From G965216905 sp965216905 (GTDB lineage: Bacteria > Actinomycetota > Acidimicrobiia > Spongiisociales > ZC4RG35), in assembly GCA_965216905.1 (NCBI GenBank), contig OZ244213.1:2604001-2668000 (forward strand): a stretch of DNA of 64,000 nt. Direction: 5' to 3'. A program made the position numbers and the translations under genes. The notes under the pieces were generated by a model. That model did not search any database. It was not told where the DNA came from and saw nothing but the letters and a program-made list of their open reading frames with translations. Positions within the stretch are counted from its first letter, which is position 1, and the number at the start of each line of letters is the position of its first letter. Positions 1-7,624 of the stretch are shown here, piece after piece.

Positions 1-755
1 AAGCGCGTGAGGGCGGTATCGGCGTCCTCGGATGCCCACGCCTCCAGTCCGACGACCCCGGTGTAGCCGAGGCGTTCCAGGGCGCGGGCGATGGCGGGAT
101 AATGGATCTCACCCGTGCCGGGTTCGGTTCGTCCGGGAACGTCCGCCACCTGGATCTCGCCGACGTACGGGAGTGCCCGTTCCACCAACCGGATCAGGTT
201 TCCTTCTCCGATCTGAGCGTGATAGAGGTCGAGGTTCATCCGAAGGTGCGGGGAGTCGACCGCCGCCACCAGGTCGCACGTGTCTGCGGCCCGTGCGAAC
301 GGTGTGCCCGGATGGTCGACGGTGGTGTTGAGGTTCTCCAGCGTGAACACGCGACCGGCGCGCTCGCCGAGGGCGGCCAGCCGGTCGAGGGTGCGCACCG
401 CCGCCAACCACATCGACGGTGTCGTGGTCTCGACCGGATCCACGGCAAGTCCGTCCGGCCCCAGACCCGTCCCATGGAGGTTCAGCCGAGGACAATCGAG
501 TCTCTCGGCGACGTCCAGGGAACGGGCGGCGGTTTCCAGCAGCGCATCGGCTCGAGCGTCGTCGACGAGGCCCCCGTGCAGATACCCCGTCATCGAGGAG
601 AACCGGGCACCGGTCGCCACCAGACCGTCGATGTCCTTGGTCGACCAATCCCACATCTCGACCAGGAACCCGGCCGCGTCGATCCGGCGGACTCGCTCGA
701 CGAAAGGCAGGTCGGTGAACAGCATCTCCGCGCACGCAGCCAGGGTGAAGCTCAC
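1..755 (-). CDS. Hydroxypyruvate isomerase-like TIM-barrel protein, C-terminus cut by window edge
   Basis: The reading frame opens at a GTG (755) with GGAGGG about 9 bases upstream and runs off the left edge, so about 251 residues are visible and the C-terminus is missing. The N-terminus (MLFTDLPFVERV) and the later block QVADVPGRTEPGTGEI are typical of the Hyi/OtnI family of sugar-phosphate isomerase/epimerase-like TIM barrels, which interconvert hydroxypyruvate and tartronate semialdehyde or related 3-oxo acids in the cytosol. Further family features are the acidic residue in FTLENLN, the segment NLDLYHAQIGEGN, and GLEAW near the edge. Substrate is not determinable. Other open frames on both strands here are shadows of this one. 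Confidence 0.8.
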   Translation of the reverse strand, partial: MSFTLAACAEMLFTDLPFVERVRRIDAAGFLVEMWDWSTKDIDGLVATGARFSSMTGYLHGGLVDDARADALLETAARSLDVAERLDCPRLNLHGTGLGPDGLAVDPVETTTPSMWLAAVRTLDRLAALGERAGRVFTLENLNTTVDHPGTPFARAADTCDLVAAVDSPHLRMNLDLYHAQIGEGNLIRLVERALPYVGEIQVADVPGRTEPGTGEIHYPAIARALERLGYTGVVGLEAWASEDADTALTR

Positions 756-950
756 TTTTGATCTCCCTCCTGATCCCGAACGCCGTCGGGGTCGACGGGG
801 GTCGGCGAGGCTGCCGGCACCATCCCCGGATTGTGGTCGACCCGTGGTCACGCGTGTCGGCCGGCTCCGACCGGTCGTGCATCGGTTCGAGTGATGTATC
901 TCGGCAGTCGGCGGTGGATCGATCCTGTCAACACTGCTCGAAGGGGAACC

Positions 951-1160
951 GTGGAGGAAGAGGATTTGCTGACGGTCACGCGGGCCGGCGCCCAGTTGGA
1001 AGGGTTGGGCATGCTGGCCGAGTGGTCGATCGAGCGGCGGCGGGCCAAACGAGTACGCGCCGACGCAGGCCGCACCCTGGGGGCGGTGGTGGCGACGCTC
1101 ACCCGCGGCTGGAGGCGGTCGCCAGAGCCATCGGGCGGTGAAGCGCTCGGGGAGACCTGA
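951..1160 (+). CDS. Small hypothetical protein
   Basis: A 69-residue frame starting at GTG 951 behind AAGGGGA; an ATG at 893 in the same frame would give about 88 residues. I do not recognise it. It begins with an acidic stretch (VEEEDLL), then a predicted amphipathic helix rich in Arg and Ala (EWSIERRRAKRVRADAGR) and a tail without motifs. It ends three bases before the stop of the convergent membrane-protein gene. No signal peptide or membrane segment. It could be a spurious frame in a GC-rich region; the shine-dalgarno-like spacing is short. Confidence 0.35.
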   Translation: MEEEDLLTVTRAGAQLEGLGMLAEWSIERRRAKRVRADAGRTLGAVVATLTRGWRRSPEPSGGEALGET

Positions 1161-1163
1161 GGC

Positions 1164-1613
1164 TCAGCGCACCGACCGCGTTCTCGATATCGACTTGATG
1201 GCGTCGCCGATCAGCCCGATTGCCGTTCCCACGATCGCCACCAGGAGGAAGATGCGGACGACGGATTCCCATGGGAACCCGGTGTCGGCGAAGTCGAACG
1301 GGAAGACGCGCAACAGAACAACCGTGGCGGCCAGGTTCACCGCACCGACCAGGACCGCCCACACCGTTCCGGACCTGGGTCGATCGTTGATGAGCAACCA
1401 GGCGTCGACTGCGATCGTGACGATGATCGAGAGCATCACGACCGGAGCGACGTCTGCGAATGCGTCGGTGAGGAACGGCAGGATGTCCCACTCGAGGACG
1501 TTGGCCACGATCCACAACAGCACCAGGTTGACCCCGATGGACAGGGCGAAGCCGGCGCGTCGGCCAGCAGAAGCCAGCCGCTGCCGTTGTTCGAGTCTGG
1601 GCCCGGACGTCAT
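1164..1613 (-). CDS. Four-helix integral membrane protein, function unknown
   Basis: A 149-residue protein with four clear hydrophobic segments at about residues 21-40, 57-75, 82-101 and 118-137, separated by short charged loops; a basic N-terminus (RLEQRQRLASAGRR) suggests a cytoplasmic N-end. No catalytic or ligand motif is visible. It follows the CoA-binding gene on the same strand, with its start 10 bases downstream of that gene's stop, so the two are probably co-transcribed. I do not assign a function. Confidence 0.75.
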   Translation of the reverse strand: MTSGPRLEQRQRLASAGRRAGFALSIGVNLVLLWIVANVLEWDILPFLTDAFADVAPVVMLSIIVTIAVDAWLLINDRPRSGTVWAVLVGAVNLAATVVLLRVFPFDFADTGFPWESVVRIFLLVAIVGTAIGLIGDAIKSISRTRSVR

Positions 1614-1623
1614 CGAGACCTCC

Positions 1624-2100
1624 TCACACCTGTCGAGGCACCGACCCGGTCCAGGTCAGCACCGCTCTCATGCATTTGTGGGGGAAGTCGGCGGTCGGCT
1701 CGAACATGAGTGGGCAACCCCCGTCGATGACTCCGATGCCGTGCTCACGGCCCAGTGCCGCCGCCGCTTCCGAGACGCTTCCCGGACCCGGCCCTCGATG
1801 CATCCACACGTCGGCGATGCCGAGGTCGATGCACTGGCGCATCGTGGCCTCGGCGTGCCGAGGGCTGGTGGCCACGACGACCGCGTCTACTCCGCCGGGG
1901 ATTGCGGCAAGGTCCGGATAGGCCGGGTCGCCTTCGACGACCTCGGCGTTGGGATTCACCGCGAAGACCTCGTAGCCCCGCTCGCGAAGGCGCCGGTACA
2001 CGGTGTTGGCGCCGTGGTCCGCCGGGCTCCGAGACACTCCCGTCACAGCGATCCTTCGGTGCTCGAGAAAGCCCCTGGCGGCGTCCTTGATGGCGGTCAA
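1624..2100 (-). CDS. CoA-binding domain protein (YccU-like)
   Basis: A 158-residue protein starting at TTG 2100, chosen because GGAGG sits about 6 bases upstream; an in-frame start at 2166 lacks such a site. Residues about 12-120 form a CoA_binding Rossmann domain: the first strand and turn RIAVTGVSRSP, the second strand YEVFAVNP, and VDAVVVATSPRHA. A C-terminal block (HRGPGPGSVSEAA, GIGVIDGGCPLMF) matches the short YccU-type proteins. These bind CoA in the cytosol; their physiological role is not established. The downstream neighbour on the same strand is a small membrane protein. Confidence 0.85.
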   Translation of the reverse strand: MTAIKDAARGFLEHRRIAVTGVSRSPADHGANTVYRRLRERGYEVFAVNPNAEVVEGDPAYPDLAAIPGGVDAVVVATSPRHAEATMRQCIDLGIADVWMHRGPGPGSVSEAAAALGREHGIGVIDGGCPLMFEPTADFPHKCMRAVLTWTGSVPRQV

Positions 2101-2172
2101 ACCACACCTCCTCGTCACCTCCCAGTGTGTTCGGTCGGTCGACGCCGAACCAGGGTCCGATGGCACCTGCTC

Positions 2173-2220
2173 GGTGGCCGGCGACGGTGGCCGGCGACGG
2201 TGGCCAGCGACGGTGGCCGG
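2173..2220. repeat. 13-bp tandem repeat, 3.7 copies
   Basis: Three consecutive 13-bp units ggtggccggcgac, the third with one G-to-A change, followed by a partial fourth unit. It lies in the divergent intergenic region between the CoA-binding gene and the DoxX-like gene, in the stretch where promoters would be expected. Confidence 0.85.
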
Positions 2221-2407
2221 GGGGCGACACCCAAACGCGAGAAGAAGTCACGGTCTTCTCGCCGGGCGGAAGGTGACCGGAGGCCCACCAGGTTCTGCCC
2301 CGGTCCTCTGGCGGGATGGCCTGCGCTCGGCACACGATGACGACGAGAGGCCGGGATTCGGACCGGTCCCGACAGGGCGGTGTCCTGGTCGCGGAAGGAG
2401 GAACGGC

Positions 2408-2986
2408 ATGACGACGAGAGTCGGAAGAGCCGAATTGAGCTCCAGCGGTGTCACCGTGTTGGAGCGGGCGGATCGAGGGGCGTTCTGGTGGGCGGTGACC
2501 CGGGTTCTGCTCGGCTTCATCTTCCTGTGGGCGTTCGTCGACAAGACGTTTGCACTCGGGTTCGGCCACGGCCGGTTGGAAGACGGCACCATCGACAAGG
2601 CAGCCGCATGGATCGAAGGCGGATCGCCCACCGAGGGCTTCCTGACGTTCGGGACGAAGGGTCCGTTCGCCGAGGCGTTCGGTTCGATCGCCGGTGCCGC
2701 ATGGGCGGACTGGTTGTTCATGATCGGACTGCTCGGAATCGGACTCGCGCTGATCTTCGGTGTCGGAGTCAGGATCGCCGCGATCACCGGCGCCCTGATG
2801 CTGATGCTGATGTACTTCGCGGCGGTTCCCTGGGTGACCCCGTCCCACAACCCGCTGGTCGATGACCATCTGGTCTATGCGGTGGTGTTGGGCGGCTTGG
2901 CCGCCGTCGACGCCGGCGACCACCTCGGGCTGGGGAGGTGGTGGAGAAAGCGAGACGTCGTCGATCGGCATCCGATCTTGCGTTGA
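2408..2986 (+). CDS. DoxX-like membrane protein
   Basis: A 192-residue protein with a strong ribosome site (GGAAGGAGG, 5-6 bases before ATG 2408). About four membrane segments: WAVTRVLLGFIFLWAFVDKT near residue 28, one near residue 100 (WLFMIGLLGIGLALIFGVGV), one at IAAITGALMLMLMYFAAVPW, and a C-terminal one at HLVYAVVLGGLAAV. This is the layout of the DoxX / thiosulfate-quinone oxidoreductase DoxD-like family; many actinobacterial members have a long loop between helix 1 and 2, as here. Members are linked to redox or oxidative-stress functions, but no substrate can be assigned. A perfect hairpin follows 34 bases downstream. Confidence 0.8.
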   Translation: MTTRVGRAELSSSGVTVLERADRGAFWWAVTRVLLGFIFLWAFVDKTFALGFGHGRLEDGTIDKAAAWIEGGSPTEGFLTFGTKGPFAEAFGSIAGAAWADWLFMIGLLGIGLALIFGVGVRIAAITGALMLMLMYFAAVPWVTPSHNPLVDDHLVYAVVLGGLAAVDAGDHLGLGRWWRKRDVVDRHPILR

Positions 2987-3020
2987 TCGGATCGACCCAC
3001 CGATCTCGCCGATCGACCGA

Positions 3021-3051
3021 GAAGGTCCCCGCCCTCGGGGCGGGGACCTTC
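3021..3051. terminator. Perfect 14-bp hairpin after the DoxX-like gene
   Basis: gaaggtccccgccc and its exact complement flank a 3-base loop (tcg). There is no T-run on either side, so this would be a U-less, GC-rich terminator of the type common in actinobacteria. It lies between two genes on the same strand and would also insulate the AtuA-family gene from read-through. Confidence 0.6.
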
Positions 3052-3085
3052 GATCGCGTGGGTCGGGGCGAATACTCTGCCGCCG

Positions 3086-4872
3086 ATGAGCGAACGCCCA
3101 CCCATCCGGATCGCCAACTGCTCGGGTTTCTATGGCGATCGTCCCGCCGCGGCGGCCGAGATGGTCGACGGTGGGAGCATCGAGGTTCTCACCGGGGACT
3201 GGCTCGCCGAGTTGACGATGCTCATCCTCGCCCGCTCGCGGATGAAGCGGCCGAATGGAGGCTTCGCGACGACCTTCGTCGATCAGATGGAAGCGGTCAT
3301 GGGGACCTGCCTCGATCGAGGCATTCGAGTGGTCTCGAACGCCGGCGGCCTGGCCCCGGCGGCCTGTGCGGAAGCGATCACGGCGGCAGCCGACCGGCTG
3401 GGGCTTTCACCGTCGGTCGCCTATGTCGACGGCGACGATCTGATGTCCCGGCTCGCCGAACTGGTCGGATCGGGTGCCCTGTCGGCATCGGACGACGAAC
3501 CACTCGAGACGCGTTCGATCATCACCGCCAACGCATATCTCGGCTGTTGGGGGATCGTCGACGCGCTGACACAGGGCGCCGATGTCGTCGTCACCGGGCG
3601 GGTCACCGACGCCGCCTTGGTGTGCGGTCCGGCAGCCTGGCATCACGGTTGGGCTCGCGGAGATTGGGACGCGCTCGCCGGAGCGGTGGTCGCCGGGCAC
3701 ATCATCGAATGTGGAACTCAGGCAACCGGCGGCAACTACTCGTTCTTCGAGGAGATCCCCGGTCTTCCCGGTGAGCGGCCGCGGCTGGGCTTCCTTGGGC
3801 CGAGGTCTCGGCCGATGGTTCATGCGTGATCGGAAAGCACGATGGAACCGGGGGAGCGGTCACCCTCGGAACGGTCACGTCACAGCTCCTGTACGAGATC
3901 GGCGGTGCGGCCTATCCGGGGCCCGACGTCACCGCCCGGTTCGACACGATCCGGTTGGACCAGGTCGGCGTCGACCGGGTCCGCGTCTCCGAGGTGAAGG
4001 GTGAGCCACCACCACGGACACTGAAGGTCGGTATCAACCGGCTGGCCGGCTATCGGAACGGTTTCGAGGTTGCGCTGACCGGCCTCGACATCGAGGCGAA
4101 GGCGGAGTTCGCGGAGGCCGCCTTCTGGGATGCCGCCCCGCTCCCACCCGAGGCCTACGACGAAGTGGCCAGCACCGTCGTCCGGACCGATCATCCCGAC
4201 CCGGACAGCAATGAGCGGGCCACCGCCGTCTGGCGGGTGGTGGTCAAGGATCGAGACGAAGAGAAGGTCGGGAGATCCTTCTCCGATGCGTTGGTGGCGA
4301 CGGCGTTGGCATCCATCCCCGGGATGTACTCGCCGTCGGGTCCACCCCGTCGGGCGGAGCCATTCGGTGTCTTCCGAAGTGCGGTGATCGATGGAGCCTT
4401 GGTTCCCCAACTCGTTCATCGGCCGGATGGCACGGTCGTCGAGGTCGACTCGGCTGCTCCTGTCACGAGTGAGCCGTCACACGGGCCGGCTCCGGGCCGG
4501 CCAGGGGTCACGCCGGACGTGGCGAGGGGTCCCACGGCCCGTGCCCCGCTCGGTCGGTTGGTGGGGGCTCGTTCAGGGGACAAGGGTGGAGACGCCAACC
4601 TCGGGTTGTTCGTCCGCGACCGCGCCGCGTATGACTGGATGGTGGCGGAGCTGACCGTTGACCGGCTGCAAACCCTGCTTCCGGAGACCGCGCAGTTGGA
4701 CGTGGAGCGTCACCTCTTCCCCAACCTGGCTTCGATCAACTTCGTGGTGCGCGGTCTCCTCGGGGAAGGGGTGGCGGCATCGACACGGCCCGATCCTCAG
4801 GCGAAGAGCCTCGGGGAGTGGCTGCGAGCTCGGATCGTTGACATCCCGGTGGCCTTGCTCACCGATCGGTGA
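3086..4872 (+). pseudogene. Acyclic terpene utilisation AtuA-family protein, one frameshift
   Basis: Two abutting frames, 3086-3829 and 3826-4872, together encode one DUF1446/AtuA-family protein of normal length (about 595 residues). The first part starts RIANCSGFYGDR and contains VVTGRVTDAALV and TGGNYSFFEEIPGLPGE, then slips near 3793-3800; the second frame resumes with GKHDGTGGAVTLGTVTSQL and the C-terminal domain LVGARSGDKGGDANLGLF. Adding one base in the ggg run at 3797-3799 restores GFLGAEVSADGSCVIGKHDG without a gap, so one G is missing relative to the ancestral gene. This may be a real mutation or a sequencing/assembly error. AtuA relatives occur in terpenoid and branched acyl-CoA catabolism, although their reaction is unclear. 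Confidence 0.85.
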
Positions 4873-4941
4873 CGCACGGGACCGCCGACCCGGACCGGCT
4901 CCCGCCGGGTCCGGGTCCGATCGGCCGGCGACGGCCGATGG

Positions 4942-5688
4942 TCACTCCACGTCGATGTCCAGGATCGGACCGAGGAGTGCCCCGCCGTCGATGATGAACT
5001 CCGAACCGGTGCTGTACGTGGCGTCGGCGGCGAGGAAGAGCACGAGCTTCGTGACCTCCTCCGGCTCTCCGTATCGCGGGATGGGTTGGCCGGCGGTCAT
5101 CTCGTCGCCCATGCCGTCGGTCATCGGCGTGCGAATCGGGCCGGGGTGGATGGAACACACGCGGATACCGCTGTGTCCCAGCTCCATGGCTGCCACCTTG
5201 GTCAGCCCGCGCACACCCCACTTCGACGCCACGTAAGCGCCGATCTGGGCGTAGCCCATCATCCCGGCCGTGGAAGAGATGTTGATGATCGCTCCACCGC
5301 CGGCTCGCCGCAGCGACGGGATCGTCGCATGCATCCCCAACCACGTACCGACGAGGTTGATCTCGATCACCCGTCGGAAGTGATCGGGTTGGGACTCCTC
5401 GATCGTCCCGAACTCGACGATGCCGGCATTGTTGACCAGGAGATTCACCGGCCCGAATTCGGACTCGGCGAGCGCCACCGCCCGCTCCCAATCCGAGGCT
5501 TCGGTCACGTCGAGGTGAAGGTACCGGGCCGCCTCGCCGAGGTCGGCGGCGGTGGCCTGGCCTTCCTCGTCGAGGACGTCGCCGATGACGACACGACCTC
5601 CTTCGCCGACCAAGCCCCGTGCGTGGGAGGCTCCCATTCCGCGAGCGCCACCGCTGATCAGCGCCACCGTTCCGTCGAATCGTGCCAT
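4942..5688 (-). CDS. Short-chain dehydrogenase/reductase (SDR)
   Basis: A 248-residue classical SDR. The start is ATG 5688 because GAGGAG lies 7 bases upstream; an upstream in-frame start at 5712 would add eight residues. The cofactor site is GGARGMG (residues 13-19), followed by NNAG (86-89); the catalytic set Asn111, Ser139, Tyr152 and Lys156 is complete (AYVASK). The Asp after the second strand (VVIGDVLD, residue 37) favours NAD(H) over NADP(H). It resembles actinobacterial 3-alpha-hydroxysteroid-type dehydrogenases, but the substrate is unknown. It is convergent with the AtuA-family gene and lies downstream of the LLM and aldolase genes on the same strand. Confidence 0.88.
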   Translation of the reverse strand: MARFDGTVALISGGARGMGASHARGLVGEGGRVVIGDVLDEEGQATAADLGEAARYLHLDVTEASDWERAVALAESEFGPVNLLVNNAGIVEFGTIEESQPDHFRRVIEINLVGTWLGMHATIPSLRRAGGGAIINISSTAGMMGYAQIGAYVASKWGVRGLTKVAAMELGHSGIRVCSIHPGPIRTPMTDGMGDEMTAGQPIPRYGEPEEVTKLVLFLAADATYSTGSEFIIDGGALLGPILDIDVE

Positions 5689-5775
5689 GGATGGCTCCTC
5701 TCTCTCGCACATCCCTGTGGACCTGTGGCCGGCTTCATCGTCGCGGAGACGCGTCTGGCGGGGTGGAGGACTTGG

Positions 5776-6699
5776 TCATCCGGCCAGCTCGGCCCTCACC
5801 TCGGGCAGCCGCCGAATGGTTTCGAGATCCCACGGTGAGCGGAAGATCCAGACCAGATGGTCGAATCCGATCTCGACGTAGGGTCGCAGGATGGCAGCCA
5901 CGTCCCGTGGGGTCCCGCCCACCAGTGCTCGCCCATCACCGGGTCGGACGGCGTGCTGGGTCGACCACCCGGCCCAGTCGGCCCTTGCCCGTTCGGTCGA
6001 TTCCCGGATGACCACGTTGTGATTGACCGTGCGTTCGATGGTCGCCGGGTCGCGTCCCAACTCGCGGCAGCGCTCGTCAAGAATCGAGTCCTTCGCAGAC
6101 AGGGTCTCCGGCGACCCGAACGCGTTCCACATGTCGGCATACCGTGCCACCAGCGGGATGGTCTTCCGTGGTCCGGACCCTCCGATGAGAACCGGAAGAC
6201 GAGTCTGACGGGGCAATGGCCGGCAGACGGCGTCGGAGAGGGTGTAGGCCGGTCCGCGATGGTCTACGTGGTCGCCGGCCAGCAGCCGCTCGATCACGCT
6301 CAACGACTCTCCCAACCGGTCCAGCCGTTCCCCGGCCGAGGCGCCGAAGTCGAGGTCGAACGCCACGTGCTCCCGCTCGAACCAGGCCGCACCGATTCCC
6401 AGCACCGCTCGACCATCGCTCACATGGTCGAGCGTGACGGCGTGTTTGGCGGTGACTCCCGGGTTCCGGAACGTGTTGGCGGCCACCAGGAGACCGATCG
6501 TGGGTCGGATGGTGAGGGTGGCCAGTGCAGCAGCCACCGTCCATCCTTCGAGCTTGTCGTCCGTCCAGGCGCCTTCGTCGCACAGGAGATGGTCGTCGAT
6601 CCACAGCGAGTCGAACCCCGCCGCCTCGGCCTCCGTCGCCGCTTCGCGCAAGCTCGCCCAGTCGGTCCGTTGTACCCAGAACGCCGCCCCGAACTTCAT
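5776..6699 (-). CDS. LLM-class (luciferase-like) oxidoreductase, probably F420-dependent
   Basis: A 307-residue bacterial-luciferase-like TIM barrel: N-terminal strand MKFGAAFWVQ, the family segment AAGFDSLWIDDHLL, LATLTIRPTIGLLVAANTFRNPG, LDHVSDGRAVLGIGAAWFEREH, and LPVLIGGSGPRKTIPLVARYADMWN. These are the marks of F420H2- or FMNH2-using LLM oxidoreductases; actinobacterial members of this type are mostly F420-dependent. Its ATG overlaps the stop of the upstream aldolase gene (ATGA), so the two are translationally coupled. The substrate cannot be read from sequence. Confidence 0.88.
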   Translation of the reverse strand: MKFGAAFWVQRTDWASLREAATEAEAAGFDSLWIDDHLLCDEGAWTDDKLEGWTVAAALATLTIRPTIGLLVAANTFRNPGVTAKHAVTLDHVSDGRAVLGIGAAWFEREHVAFDLDFGASAGERLDRLGESLSVIERLLAGDHVDHRGPAYTLSDAVCRPLPRQTRLPVLIGGSGPRKTIPLVARYADMWNAFGSPETLSAKDSILDERCRELGRDPATIERTVNHNVVIRESTERARADWAGWSTQHAVRPGDGRALVGGTPRDVAAILRPYVEIGFDHLVWIFRSPWDLETIRRLPEVRAELAG

Positions 6700-7463
6700 C
6701 GGTCAGGCTGCAGCTCGTGGAGGTACGTCCGGGCGCCCGTGGCGATCAGGCCCTCCACTCCGGTGGTGATGTATCGGGCGCCACGATCGACCCATCGTCG
6801 CGCCATTGCCGGTCCGGCGGCGAACACTCCCAGCACCTTGGCGGAACCGGCCACCGCCTCGGCGACTTGCTCCATCGCCGCCTGGACTTCGGGATGATCC
6901 AGCCGGCCCGGATGGCCGAGAGAGTGGGAGAGGTCCGTCGGACCGAGGAAGATGACATCGACACCGTCGATCTCCAAGAACTCGGAGACACCGGTGACGG
7001 CTCGACTGGTCTCGACGTGGACGACGACCAGTGTCTCCCGGTTGGACCGTTCGGTGTATGCGCCGATCGGTTCGTGAACGCCCCAATCCGATGCCCGTCC
7101 GCCCGCCAACCCGCGGACCCCTCGCGGGTGGTACTTGACGGCCTGGACCACCCGCTCCGCCTCCTCCGCCGAGTTGACCCACGGCACGTGGACGCCGTGC
7201 ACGCCGCGATCGAGGAACCGCAGGATGGTGGCCGCTTCGTTGCGGGGAACCCGGGCCATCGGTGTGACGCCGCGCACCTCGGCCGCCCGCGTCAGGTGCT
7301 CGACATCGGGGGGCTCGATCGAGCCGTGCTCGCCGTCGAATACGAGGAAGTCGAAGCCCTGCAATGCCACGAACTCGGCGAGGGCTGCATCGACGTACTT
7401 GGTGAAGCATCCAATGACGACCTTGCCTTCGTCGAGCCGGCGTTTCGTGCGGTTCTCCAGCAT
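6696..7463 (-). CDS. HpcH/HpaI-family aldolase
   Basis: A 255-residue protein from ATG 7463 (MLENRTKRRLDEG, the usual family start; the longer frame to 7535 adds a non-conserved proline-rich leader). Family blocks are FLVFDGEHGSIEP (general base and metal region), VPRNEAATILRFLDRGVHGV, VHVETSRAV, IDGVDVIFLGPTDLSHSLG and a final AGPAMARRWVDRGARYITTG. HpcH/HpaI enzymes are Mg2+/Mn2+-dependent class II pyruvate aldolases, or citrate-lyase-like enzymes, acting on 2-oxo-4-hydroxy acids. The overlap with the LLM oxidoreductase gene suggests joint action in one catabolic route. Confidence 0.85.
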   Translation of the reverse strand: MLENRTKRRLDEGKVVIGCFTKYVDAALAEFVALQGFDFLVFDGEHGSIEPPDVEHLTRAAEVRGVTPMARVPRNEAATILRFLDRGVHGVHVPWVNSAEEAERVVQAVKYHPRGVRGLAGGRASDWGVHEPIGAYTERSNRETLVVVHVETSRAVTGVSEFLEIDGVDVIFLGPTDLSHSLGHPGRLDHPEVQAAMEQVAEAVAGSAKVLGVFAAGPAMARRWVDRGARYITTGVEGLIATGARTYLHELQPDR

Positions 7464-7624
7464 GCGATGCACTCTGGCAGATGGAAGTCGTCCGGGCGGC
7501 GGGTGATGCAAGCCGATCTGGAACCGGATCGGCATCCACGCGATGATGTGTTCGTGACGTCTTTCTCATGGCCGGGCCCCGCCCGTTCCGGCGCCGCTGC
7601 CCGACCGTCGATATGGAGGAATCC

